Assembly: GCA_949746285.1 (NCBI GenBank)
Contig: CATJZH010000119.1
Coordinates: 1 to 11,848 of the forward strand
From: an uncultured Clostridia bacterium
GTDB taxonomy: Bacteria > Bacillota > Clostridia > TANB77 > CAG-508
Length of the DNA: 11,848 bases
Direction: 5' to 3'
The stretch's first letter is position 1. Each line of letters starts with the position of its first letter. Both the position numbers and the translations under genes were made by a program. Below the pieces are notes generated by a model. The model worked only from the letters and a program-made list of their open reading frames with translations. It was not told the DNA's origin and ran no database searches. Shown here in pieces: positions 6,673 through 11,848 of the stretch.

Positions 6673-6777
6673 GTAAGTTAATTTGCTTGCACATTTTAGC
6701 TTACATGAATTTTAGAGATTAAGCTCTAGAATTTTAAAACCATAGGGTTGTTCATCTGCTCCTATGGTTTATTTTTG
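6673..6777 (+). ncRNA. Candidate antisense small RNA, RNA-B (~105 nt)
   Basis: The unit has its own promoter and terminator and three consecutive hairpins filling the whole transcript. Hairpin 1 is GTAAG/CTTAC (6673-6677, 6700-6704) with inner TAA/TTA and TGC/GCA steps. Hairpin 2 is AATTTTAGAG/CTCTAGAATT (6708-6717, 6724-6733, one G-T pair). Hairpin 3 is the terminator AAACCATAGG/CCTATGGTTT (6737-6746, 6761-6770) followed by ATTTTT. The 14-nt loop of hairpin 3 contains TTCATCTGCT (6751-6760), the exact reverse complement of 6544-6553 in RNA-A. The adjacent CCTAT of the 3' arm is also complementary to ATAGG at 6534-6538. No ORF of useful length is present. I know no named family for it. Confidence 0.7.
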
Positions 6778-6862
6778 TGTAAAATTTTCACATAATTAAT
6801 TATTAATTCATAAAACTATTGCAATTAGTTAATTTTTATAATTAACCTATAAATATTCTTTA

Positions 6863-6905
6863 ATATTTGTGTATTTAGTACACAAATATGTGTAAATATG
6901 CACAT
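6863..6905. promoter_or_regulatory. Overlapping inverted repeats upstream of the Spo0A-C-like gene
   Basis: ATATTTGTGT (6863-6872) and ACACAAATAT (6880-6889) form a perfect 10-bp inverted repeat. ATGTG (6888-6892) and CACAT (6901-6905) form a second one overlapping it. Both end just before the -35 at 6914, a typical operator or activator position. They may bind the encoded Spo0A-C-like protein, although the classical 0A box (TTTGTCGAA) is not present exactly. Confidence 0.45.
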
Positions 6906-6913
6906 TTTAAAAT

Positions 6914-6942
6914 TTGATATGTTTACATAATCTTCGTATAAT
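6914..6942 (+). promoter_or_regulatory. Sigma-A promoter of the Spo0A-C-like gene
   Basis: TTGATA (6914-6919), 17-nt spacer, TATAAT (6937-6942), 50 nt before the start codon. Confidence 0.75.
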
Positions 6943-6992
6943 ATTATTGTAATCACTTTTAATTATAAAAATATGTTAAGGAGGTTAGAATA

Positions 6993-7358
6993 ATGGAATT
7001 ATATAATCAATATAAAGACAAATCTTTAAATAAATATAATTCTATTATTTTTAATATTTTAAAAACTCTAGGTATCTCCTACAAAACCAATGGTGCAAAT
7101 TACATAAAGATTATTGTTTTAAGTGAAATAAAATGCGAATCAGAAATTTTAAATTTAAACAATTATTATATTGCTATTGCTAAAAAATATAAAAAAAGTA
7201 TTACTTCTGTTAAGCAAGCAGTTAATGACTGTATTTATAATTCTTCAAAAAAATTTGAAAATAATTATAAAAATATTTTTAATTATGAATATAATGATAA
7301 TTACAAAACTTCAAAAAATCTTATAGAGGATTTAATATGTTATATAGCAAATATTTAA
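6993..7358 (+). CDS. Stand-alone Spo0A C-terminal-domain-like DNA-binding protein
   Basis: Residues about 17-120 follow the pattern of the Spo0A effector domain: I-x-x-I-L-x-x-L-G-I (19-28), G-x-x-Y (34-37), then YYIAIAKKYKKSITSVKQAV (58-77). That last part corresponds to the Spo0A segment YPTIAKKY...V.RAI.HAI with its recognition helix. It is followed by NIF-Y and a terminal helix. The phospho-receiver domain of Spo0A is missing entirely, so the protein would not be controlled by the sporulation phosphorelay. It has a perfect AGGAGG ribosome binding site, its own promoter and an operator-like repeat. It may modulate host Spo0A targets or regulate this island; the DNA targets are unknown. The similarity is remote and judged by eye. 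Confidence 0.7.
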   Translation: MELYNQYKDKSLNKYNSIIFNILKTLGISYKTNGANYIKIIVLSEIKCESEILNLNNYYIAIAKKYKKSITSVKQAVNDCIYNSSKKFENNYKNIFNYEYNDNYKTSKNLIEDLICYIANI

Positions 7359-7394
7359 TAACATAAGCAATTTGTATTATTAATTTGAATACTA

Positions 7395-7424
7395 TTGACA
7401 ATTAAATGATTATTGTGATATAAT
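7395..7424 (+). promoter_or_regulatory. Sigma-A promoter of the secreted-protein gene
   Basis: TTGACA (7395-7400), 18-nt spacer, TATAAT (7419-7424): both hexamers are perfect. The start is expected near 7431, leaving an unusually long leader of about 137 nt. Confidence 0.85.
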
Positions 7425-7430
7425 TCGCAA

Positions 7431-7567
7431 GATATTTTCATAGTTCCTTTGTGGAAATATTTGAAAACGGTTAAAACTGTAAAGTTGCAATTTCTTTTTC
7501 AGTGATAACCGAACAATGTTGTTACTTCTGGCGGATGTGAATGCTTTTTTACGAAAGGAGTATTTAC
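7431..7567 (+). promoter_or_regulatory. Structured 5' leader of the secreted-protein gene
   Basis: Two hairpins are visible: ATATTTTCA/TGGAAATAT (about 7432-7440 and 7452-7460, one G-T pair), and CGGTTA/TAACCG (7468-7473, 7506-7511) with inner ACTG/CAGT and AAG/CTT steps. A run of six T (7545-7550) lies just before the ribosome binding site, which would suit an attenuator, but I find no strong stem directly before it. I recognise no riboswitch class. Confidence 0.4.
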
Positions 7568-7948
7568 ATGAAAAAAACATTTAAGGTAACCACTTTGGTT
7601 TTAGCATTATTCGTATGCATACTGGGGACATCAGTAGTCGCCTATGCCGGCGAGTCTTTCGACAGTTTTAACGTGAGCACGAATTGGCGAACAATTGCTT
7701 CTGATACAGAAGGCTTCGGCTGTAATGTAAAAATAACAGGGCAGTTGAGTACCGGTGGCAGAATTGATGTGAGAATGCTTGGTAAGGACGGAAAAACTGA
7801 GTTGTGGTCTCAAAACAGCTCTTGTCCCGGCTTAGGAAGCAGAGTTTATAGATGTGGGTCGGATGTGTATTATATACAGGTAAAAGTGTCATCATCAAAC
7901 TATAGGGGCGTTGTGTATGCTCTAAAAACTGATGAACCTGCCGACTAA
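7568..7948 (+). CDS. Small secreted protein with signal peptide, unknown function
   Basis: A 126-residue protein starting at ATG 7568, chosen because AAAGGAG lies 7 nt upstream (an earlier in-frame ATG at 7541 lacks one). MKKTFK plus a hydrophobic core and AYA/GE form a classical signal peptide with cleavage near residue 27. The mature part of about 100 residues is rich in Ser, Gly and alternating hydrophobics, suggesting a beta-sandwich. Three Cys are present (GCNV, SSCPG, RCGSD). No enzyme motif, LPxTG anchor or bacteriocin leader is visible. Its base composition is clearly less AT-rich than its neighbours, which suggests separate acquisition. The gene has its own promoter, a structured leader and two terminator-like hairpins. 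Candidate roles are an antimicrobial or surface-interacting protein; function is unknown. Confidence 0.8.
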   Translation: MKKTFKVTTLVLALFVCILGTSVVAYAGESFDSFNVSTNWRTIASDTEGFGCNVKITGQLSTGGRIDVRMLGKDGKTELWSQNSSCPGLGSRVYRCGSDVYYIQVKVSSSNYRGVVYALKTDEPAD

Positions 7949-8017
7949 TACTGAACACATTTTGATTTTCTGTTAACGTATAGTTTAAAGTGTCCATCTG
8001 TCAGATGTAGCATCAAA

Positions 8018-8043
8018 AATAAGGCGGTACTTACCACCTTATT
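8018..8043. terminator. First hairpin after the secreted-protein gene
   Basis: AATAAGGCGGTA (8018-8029) and TACCACCTTATT (8032-8043) pair at 11 of 12 positions. The loop is only 2 nt and no U tract follows, so it probably assists the next hairpin or protects the 3' end. Confidence 0.5.
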
Positions 8044-8045
8044 TC

Positions 8046-8077
8046 GTGCCAACAGTAGCATTGCTGTTGGCACTTTT
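8046..8077 (+). terminator. Intrinsic terminator after the secreted-protein gene
   Basis: GTGCCAACAG (8046-8055) pairs perfectly with CTGTTGGCAC (8064-8073), followed by TTTT. It has a strong GC-rich 10-bp stem. Confidence 0.85.
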
Positions 8078-8079
8078 GC

Positions 8080-8109
8080 TTGACAAAATATAATCAATAT
8101 TTATATAAT
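8080..8109 (+). promoter_or_regulatory. Sigma-A promoter of the small membrane-protein gene
   Basis: TTGACA (8080-8085), 18-nt spacer, TATAAT (8104-8109). It begins immediately after the preceding terminator, so the gene is transcribed independently. Confidence 0.8.
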
Positions 8110-8142
8110 ATATATAGTTAATAAAAAGGAGGAAATATTATT

Positions 8143-8352
8143 ATGAATAAATTGAATAAAATATTATTAATTATAATAGTTTTTTTAGTAATTGCCTTGG
8201 GAATATCTATGTTTTTTTGCATAAAGTATTATAATTTACTTTTAAATAGTAATGAACACTTATATTTTACTACCAAAGCTGTTAATGATAAGGGATTTGA
8301 TATAAAAATGAATGAAGATGGTTCTTGTTTTTTAGTAGAAAAAAATAATTAA
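8143..8352 (+). CDS. Small single-pass membrane protein (69 aa)
   Basis: Residues about 7-29 are one strongly hydrophobic helix (ILLIIIVFLVIALGISMFFCI) after a short basic start (MNKLNK), followed by a ~40-residue polar tail (NSNEHLYFTTKAVNDKGFDI and onward) that would lie outside if the positive-inside rule applies. AAGGAGG precedes the ATG at ideal distance. It is AT-rich like the host background, unlike the secreted-protein gene before it, and has a separate promoter. It could be an immunity or anchoring partner of that protein, or an unrelated small membrane protein. No family is recognised. Confidence 0.75.
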   Translation: MNKLNKILLIIIVFLVIALGISMFFCIKYYNLLLNSNEHLYFTTKAVNDKGFDIKMNEDGSCFLVEKNN

Positions 8353-8385
8353 TATTAAATCAATACATAAATTCAATGTGAATTG

Positions 8386-8416
8386 TCACAAAATAACTGA
8401 TAAAATTATTTTGTGA
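8386..8416. repeat. 11-bp perfect hairpin after the membrane-protein gene
   Basis: TCACAAAATAA (8386-8396) and TTATTTTGTGA (8406-8416) with a 9-nt loop. It follows the membrane-protein stop by 33 nt, so it may end or stabilise that transcript, but it lacks a U tract on either strand. Confidence 0.55.
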
Positions 8417-8443
8417 TAAAAAATAAAAGGGAGCTTGGGATTT

Positions 8444-8462
8444 TGTCTCCCAATGTCTCCCA
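8444..8462 (+). repeat. Tandem TGTCTCCCA repeat, copy 1
   Basis: TGTCTCCCA at 8444-8452 and again at 8454-8462, a 10-bp period. Upstream GGGAG and TTGGGA (8430-8440) can pair with these repeats to form a hairpin. The same double motif occurs at 11402-11420 on the other side of the nuclease gene. A 10-bp period is typical of protein-binding direct repeats on one face of the helix. Confidence 0.75.
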
Positions 8463-8489
8463 AAGTAAAAATATTTGTTGATATGAACC

Positions 8490-8668
8490 GATTACAGATA
8501 TCAAGTCTGACTAGCGGCATCAGAAGGAGATCAAATCTCCATCAGAGCACGTTCAGCCCATATCCACACGTAGGTGGACATCGAATAACACCCAATTATC
8601 TGTAACTTGACAACATGGTTTCCGCTCTCCCGACTTCGACCTGGCGCTTGAAAGTGCCAGTTTTTTTT
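8490..8668 (+). ncRNA. Candidate structured noncoding RNA with terminator
   Basis: A closing stem TTACAGATA/TATCTGTAA (8492-8500, 8597-8605, 9 bp perfect) encloses TCTGA/TCAGA (8506-8510, 8520-8524), GGAGAT-CAA-ATCTCC (8526-8540) and TCCAC/GTGGA (8563-8567, 8574-8578). It ends in an intrinsic terminator CTGGCGC/GTGCCAG (8641-8647, 8654-8660) followed by eight T. Positions 8501-8580 are half G+C by count, far above the surroundings, a known hallmark of structured RNAs in AT-rich genomes. There is no ORF in any frame worth noting and no convincing promoter; transcription could start at or near the TGTCTCCCA repeats. I cannot assign a known class. Confidence 0.6.
8641..8668 (+). terminator. Intrinsic terminator of the structured RNA
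   Basis: A 7-bp stem (one G-T pair) with a 6-nt loop and an uninterrupted run of eight T at 8661-8668. It faces the convergent end of the nuclease gene. Confidence 0.85.
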
Positions 8669-8735
8669 ATTTTTTAATAGTTCTATTAAATAGTTTGTTT
8701 TCATTTTCATTAATTAATTTCTTATATGTAATCTA

Positions 8736-11276
8736 TTATATATTTAATCTTTTTCTTAGTATTTTACACAATTTATATTTATTAAACCTAAGTAACATTT
8801 TTTGTGTATTATCTGTTATATTTATGCTTATATTATCAAACAATTCCTTATAAAAAGTTTTATACCTATTATAGGAAATAGCACATATATATATAATTAA
8901 ATCCTGCAGTTCGGTATTATTAATATTATTTATGATATTTAATATAATTAGTTTTAAATCTAATTTTATATCTAATTTTATTACATTAATTAACACTTCA
9001 AGTACTTCTGACATTAATACTTTTTCTTTATTATAAATTCTAATAAATTGAAAACTTAATTTATTTGAATTTTTATTTTCATCTACAATATATGCAATAA
9101 CTATTAAATATAAATTTAGTATTTCAAAATACTCTTCACAACAAAAAAAATCTGTTTCATATTTACTTATAGCATCTTTATTCTCATCTATCCATTTAAA
9201 TACTTCTCTAAAATTAAAGTCTAGAGTTTTAAATGAAATTATAATTTTAAAGAATTTTCTAATTAAATTTATTTTTGTATCTAACTCTATATTGTTTTTT
9301 TGCAAAATATTTCTCATTATTTCACAATATTTATTTATTACATATATTTTATCTTCATCTTTATTTAGTTTATTAATTCCATAAACTAAATTAGTTAAAT
9401 AAAAGTTGCCTAAAAAAGTTTCTTTTTTTTCTAATATATCTAGTCCACATTTTAAATAATCTAAAAAGTTAACATCATATCCTATACAATCTTTATAAAT
9501 AACTTTCAAATCTTCTTCTAATATTATTAAAATATCATTATCATAATTTTCGTATTTTTCATTTAATACCTTTTTTAAGTTTAAAAATAGATAAACATCT
9601 TGAATTTTATTCATTTTTGCATATTCTAATATAATATTAAATTTATATATATAGTTTTTTAAACTTTTTTTATATTTAAAGTTTCTAAAAATATTACAAA
9701 CTAGTTCATTAATTTTTTTATTATGATATTTGCTCACAGTATTAGATATTAAGTTTATAAATTTTTCAATATTTATTTCATCTATATTGTTACTGATATA
9801 ATTTAATATAAGTTCTTGTTTTATATAATTCGCTTCCACAATGAAATCTTTATAATATCCAATAATCTTTTTTTGAATTATTTTTTTTAATTCCTTATTA
9901 GATTTTTTAAACATATATTGTGAAAAAACAATTTCAACATTCTCTTTATCATATACTAGTACTGATTTTTGGATTTTATCCCATGTATTTTCTACTAAAT
10001 TATTTAAACAATTGCTATTTTTTATAAAAATTTTCTTAAAGTCGCTAATATATCCAGAAACAATGGTATTTTGTACATACAAAGAATATAGCATTTCATC
10101 ATTTTCATAATAAGTTGATAATAAATATAATATATGTGCAACATTTTTTCTAAAAACAACTAAATGTGCTATAGAACCTGTAAAAATAATATCATACGCA
10201 ATTTCTTGTATTTTTTCACATACTTGATGAAAAGTTGAATCAAATATTTCATATGAATTAATGCTTTTATTCGATTTCTTTATAATACTTTTATTAATAA
10301 ATTCATATATTTCTTTATATTTCCTATCAATAATTGGATTATAAATCTCTATTTCTGTTTCCTGTAGTTCTTTAAAAGCAGTATTATATTTTAAATTATG
10401 TTCTTTATTATTTAAAATACTTTCAATATATCTTTTATCTATTAGTAAATCTATGTATTCCCAATTTTTATTTTTATCATCAAATTTAACTAATATTTGT
10501 TCTATCTCTTGTAGACATTTTTCAATTTGCCCTTTAAAAAAATATTCAATAATTTCCCATCTTTTATTAAAAATTGCATTGCTACCTAATTCAATAATAA
10601 AAGAAGATATTTGATTTACAGGAAATTTGTTCATACATAAACACCAATCACAAACTGCGCAGAAAAAACTATCAACTTTATTACTAAATTGAATTTCCTT
10701 ATCATTATTTAAAATTTTATTAAAAACATATTCTTTAATAGAATTATTAATATTATTCTTCTTATATATCTTTTCAATATTATCAAATTCTACTTCCATT
10801 TTTTTAGCAATATCTGGAAATAAAAATTTACTTGCAACCGATAAGGAAGGCATAATTGTTTCTGGATATCTATTATACACTGTTTTAGAAAATTCATCAT
10901 TATTATAAAAAATACTATCAATTTCTGAAATCGTGTATAAATCTTCTTTTTTTAAATATGGACTCATTATTTTAATAATTTCGTCTTCATCATGAGGAGT
11001 TATTTCCATAGATATTAGTAAAAAATATCTTATTGGTTTTAATAAATCTAATTTTTTTCTTTCTTTTTTTAAAGTACTTTTTAATGTCGAAATATTACTA
11101 TAAGTATAGAATTTTGATTGTCCTATCCAATTTAAATCATTTATTATACATCTTATATCTATTCCACTGTCCTTTCCTTTACGATAAGTTCTAAATTTTG
11201 TACCTGTTTCAAACTCTAATATATCTTTGCAAAATACTTCAAATTTTGCGTCATCTAATTCTTGAATTCTAAACAC
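8736..11276 (-). CDS. Mrr-like restriction endonuclease-domain protein with long helical C-terminus
   Basis: An 846-residue protein. Residues about 8-60 show the PD-(D/E)xK pattern of Mrr-type nucleases: FEVFCKDIL (Glu13), then KGKDSGIDI (Asp40) and IGQSKF (Gln53-x-Lys55). Residues about 81-150 (IRYFLLISMEITPHDEDEII) continue the arrangement seen in Mrr-nSTAND defence proteins, but no Walker A P-loop follows. A Cys cluster lies at 206-214 (C-x2-C-x2-C-x-C). The remaining ~600 residues are Asn/Lys/Ile-rich and predicted helical, possibly repeats. The start is GTG 11276: GAAAGGA lies 10 nt upstream and an in-frame stop lies just before. A TATAAT is at 11315-11320 (minus strand) with a poor -35. 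It is probably a cytoplasmic anti-phage or type IV restriction-like effector; the family is not identified. Confidence 0.85.
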   Translation of the reverse strand: MFRIQELDDAKFEVFCKDILEFETGTKFRTYRKGKDSGIDIRCIINDLNWIGQSKFYTYSNISTLKSTLKKERKKLDLLKPIRYFLLISMEITPHDEDEIIKIMSPYLKKEDLYTISEIDSIFYNNDEFSKTVYNRYPETIMPSLSVASKFLFPDIAKKMEVEFDNIEKIYKKNNINNSIKEYVFNKILNNDKEIQFSNKVDSFFCAVCDWCLCMNKFPVNQISSFIIELGSNAIFNKRWEIIEYFFKGQIEKCLQEIEQILVKFDDKNKNWEYIDLLIDKRYIESILNNKEHNLKYNTAFKELQETEIEIYNPIIDRKYKEIYEFINKSIIKKSNKSINSYEIFDSTFHQVCEKIQEIAYDIIFTGSIAHLVVFRKNVAHILYLLSTYYENDEMLYSLYVQNTIVSGYISDFKKIFIKNSNCLNNLVENTWDKIQKSVLVYDKENVEIVFSQYMFKKSNKELKKIIQKKIIGYYKDFIVEANYIKQELILNYISNNIDEINIEKFINLISNTVSKYHNKKINELVCNIFRNFKYKKSLKNYIYKFNIILEYAKMNKIQDVYLFLNLKKVLNEKYENYDNDILIILEEDLKVIYKDCIGYDVNFLDYLKCGLDILEKKETFLGNFYLTNLVYGINKLNKDEDKIYVINKYCEIMRNILQKNNIELDTKINLIRKFFKIIISFKTLDFNFREVFKWIDENKDAISKYETDFFCCEEYFEILNLYLIVIAYIVDENKNSNKLSFQFIRIYNKEKVLMSEVLEVLINVIKLDIKLDLKLIILNIINNINNTELQDLIIYICAISYNRYKTFYKELFDNISINITDNTQKMLLRFNKYKLCKILRKRLNI

Positions 11277-11401
11277 AATTATAAATTCCTTTCGTTATAT
11301 ATTAAGATTTTTACATTATATCATATAATCTATTAAATCTCTATTTGTATTACTTTCATAATTATTTTCTATATTATTAGTTAATGAGTGTTATAAGACT
11401 T

Positions 11402-11420
11402 TGTCTCCCACTGTCTCCCA
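11402..11420 (+). repeat. Tandem TGTCTCCCA repeat, copy 2
   Basis: TGTCTCCCA at 11402-11410 and 11412-11420, with the same 10-bp period and orientation as at 8444-8462, and again preceded by TT. GACT (11397-11400) and AGTC (11420-11423) bracket it. After 13-16 nt both copies are followed by TTGATAT. It lies upstream of the nuclease gene's promoter region, on the side away from the gene. Confidence 0.75.
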
Positions 11421-11488
11421 GTCAGAAAAGAAACATTGATATATAAGTAATTTCAAACGATAAAACAGGCTGGCGCCTCCAATTGCGT

Positions 11489-11540
11489 ATCGAGGAAATC
11501 TTCTATTTCTTTTGTAAGAGTAGGATTTCCTCGATTTTTT
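11489..11540 (+). terminator. Strong intrinsic terminator downstream of repeat copy 2
   Basis: ATCGAGGAAATC (11489-11500) and GATTTCCTCGAT (11524-11535) pair perfectly over 12 bp, followed by TTTTT. No gene precedes it on the plus strand, so it probably ends a short RNA starting near the TGTCTCCCA repeats (11402 onward), which also contains a GGCTGGCGCC segment at 11469-11478. Confidence 0.8.
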
Positions 11541-11704
11541 ATTTTTTAAGAACTAAAATTGTTAGAGTCCGAATGCGAATATCAAAAATCTTTTACAGTA
11601 TCAACATTTTAGACGTTTTTAAACTTTCTCAAAATTTCCAAAAATTTAACAATTTGTCCCCCAAATGAGTACATTGAGGGACAGTTAATTTAAATCTAAT
11701 TATA
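11541..11704. other. Gene-free spacer with one hairpin
   Basis: No convincing gene is present. The only structure seen is TGTCCCCCAA (11655-11664) with TTGAGGGACA (11674-11683), 9 of 10 pairs, followed by GTTAATTT, a weak terminator candidate. Upstream from about 11277 the spacer holds the nuclease promoter region, the repeat and the strong terminator. Confidence 0.5.
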
Positions 11705-11733
11705 TTGACTATTTCTATAAAAAATATTATAAT
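11705..11733 (+). promoter_or_regulatory. Sigma-A promoter of the gene at the right edge
   Basis: TTGACT (11705-11710), 17-nt spacer, TATAAT (11728-11733), 57 nt upstream of the start codon. Confidence 0.8.
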
Positions 11734-11790
11734 TTTAGCAAACATATGATTTAATTGCTAAATATATTATTAATTTGAAAGGACAACTAT

Positions 11791-11848
11791 ATGAAATTAG
11801 AATTAAGCACAACAGATATTGAAGAATTTGCTGTTTCTTCTGTTGAAT
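11791..11848 (+). CDS. Hypothetical protein, N-terminal 19 codons only
   Basis: ATG 11791 is preceded by AAAGGA at 8 nt and by a near-consensus promoter. The visible start, MKLELSTTDIEEFAVSSVE, is polar and acidic, with no signal peptide. It is cut by the window edge and cannot be assigned to a family. Confidence 0.65.
   Translation, partial: MKLELSTTDIEEFAVSSVE

Noticed and set aside
6366..6777. Retron, CRISPR or tRNA explanation for the RNA region
   Set aside because: No reverse transcriptase or cas gene, no regular repeat-spacer pattern, and no tRNA cloverleaf with a T-loop motif is present.
7631..7997. Minus-strand ORFs opposite the secreted-protein gene
   Set aside because: They have no ribosome binding site or family-like pattern, while the plus strand has a promoter, a ribosome binding site and a clean signal peptide.
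8386..8416. Hairpin after the membrane-protein gene as a standard terminator
   Set aside because: The stem is perfect, but neither strand has a following U tract, so it is listed only as a hairpin.
11483..11668. Plus-strand 61-codon ORF
   Set aside because: It runs through the 12-bp terminator hairpin, has no ribosome binding site, and its composition is that of noncoding AT-rich DNA.
7375..11779. 15-nt direct repeat TATTATTAATTTGAA at 7375-7389 and 11765-11779, considered as att sites
   Set aside because: It consists almost only of A and T and can arise by chance in such a genome; neither copy is next to the integrase.

Overview
The window is a very AT-rich stretch that looks like Clostridia (low-GC Firmicutes). 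The supporting signs are strong AGGAGG-type ribosome binding sites, near-consensus sigma-A promoters, U-tract terminators and a stand-alone protein resembling the DNA-binding domain of the sporulation regulator Spo0A. Species cannot be named from the sequence alone.

Positions 535-6234 (minus strand) are a mobilizable element of the IME type, read right to left: an XRE-family regulator, then a tightly packed cluster of a sigma-70-region-4-like protein, two tandem DUF3846-like proteins and a 65-residue protein. Next come an origin of transfer with a pMV158-type nick sequence, a DUF3848-like protein, a MobV relaxase, an excisionase-like protein and a tyrosine integrase. The integrase is split by a single-base frameshift at 1071-1074. 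The element has no conjugation machinery of its own here, so it would need a helper. Neither att site could be identified. Left of it is the 3' end of an unrecognised plus-strand gene.

Positions 6235-6990 hold no convincing conventional gene but are dense in regulatory signals: a divergent promoter pair, a GC-rich multibranched RNA fold, an 11-codon ORF, and a second short transcription unit. The terminator-hairpin loop of that second unit is perfectly complementary to the start region of the 11-codon ORF. This looks like an undescribed antisense RNA pair.

Positions 6993-8352 (plus strand) carry three separately promoted small genes: the Spo0A-C-like protein, a secreted protein that is GC-richer than its surroundings and has a structured leader, and a one-helix membrane protein.

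Positions 8420-11540 are an accessory cassette: a large minus-strand protein with an N-terminal Mrr-like nuclease domain and a long helical C-terminus without a visible NTPase motif. On both sides lies the same tandem motif (two TGTCTCCCA, 10-bp period), each time followed by a predicted structured plus-strand RNA or hairpin ending in an intrinsic terminator. This is a candidate defence module. The window ends in the first codons of another plus-strand gene.
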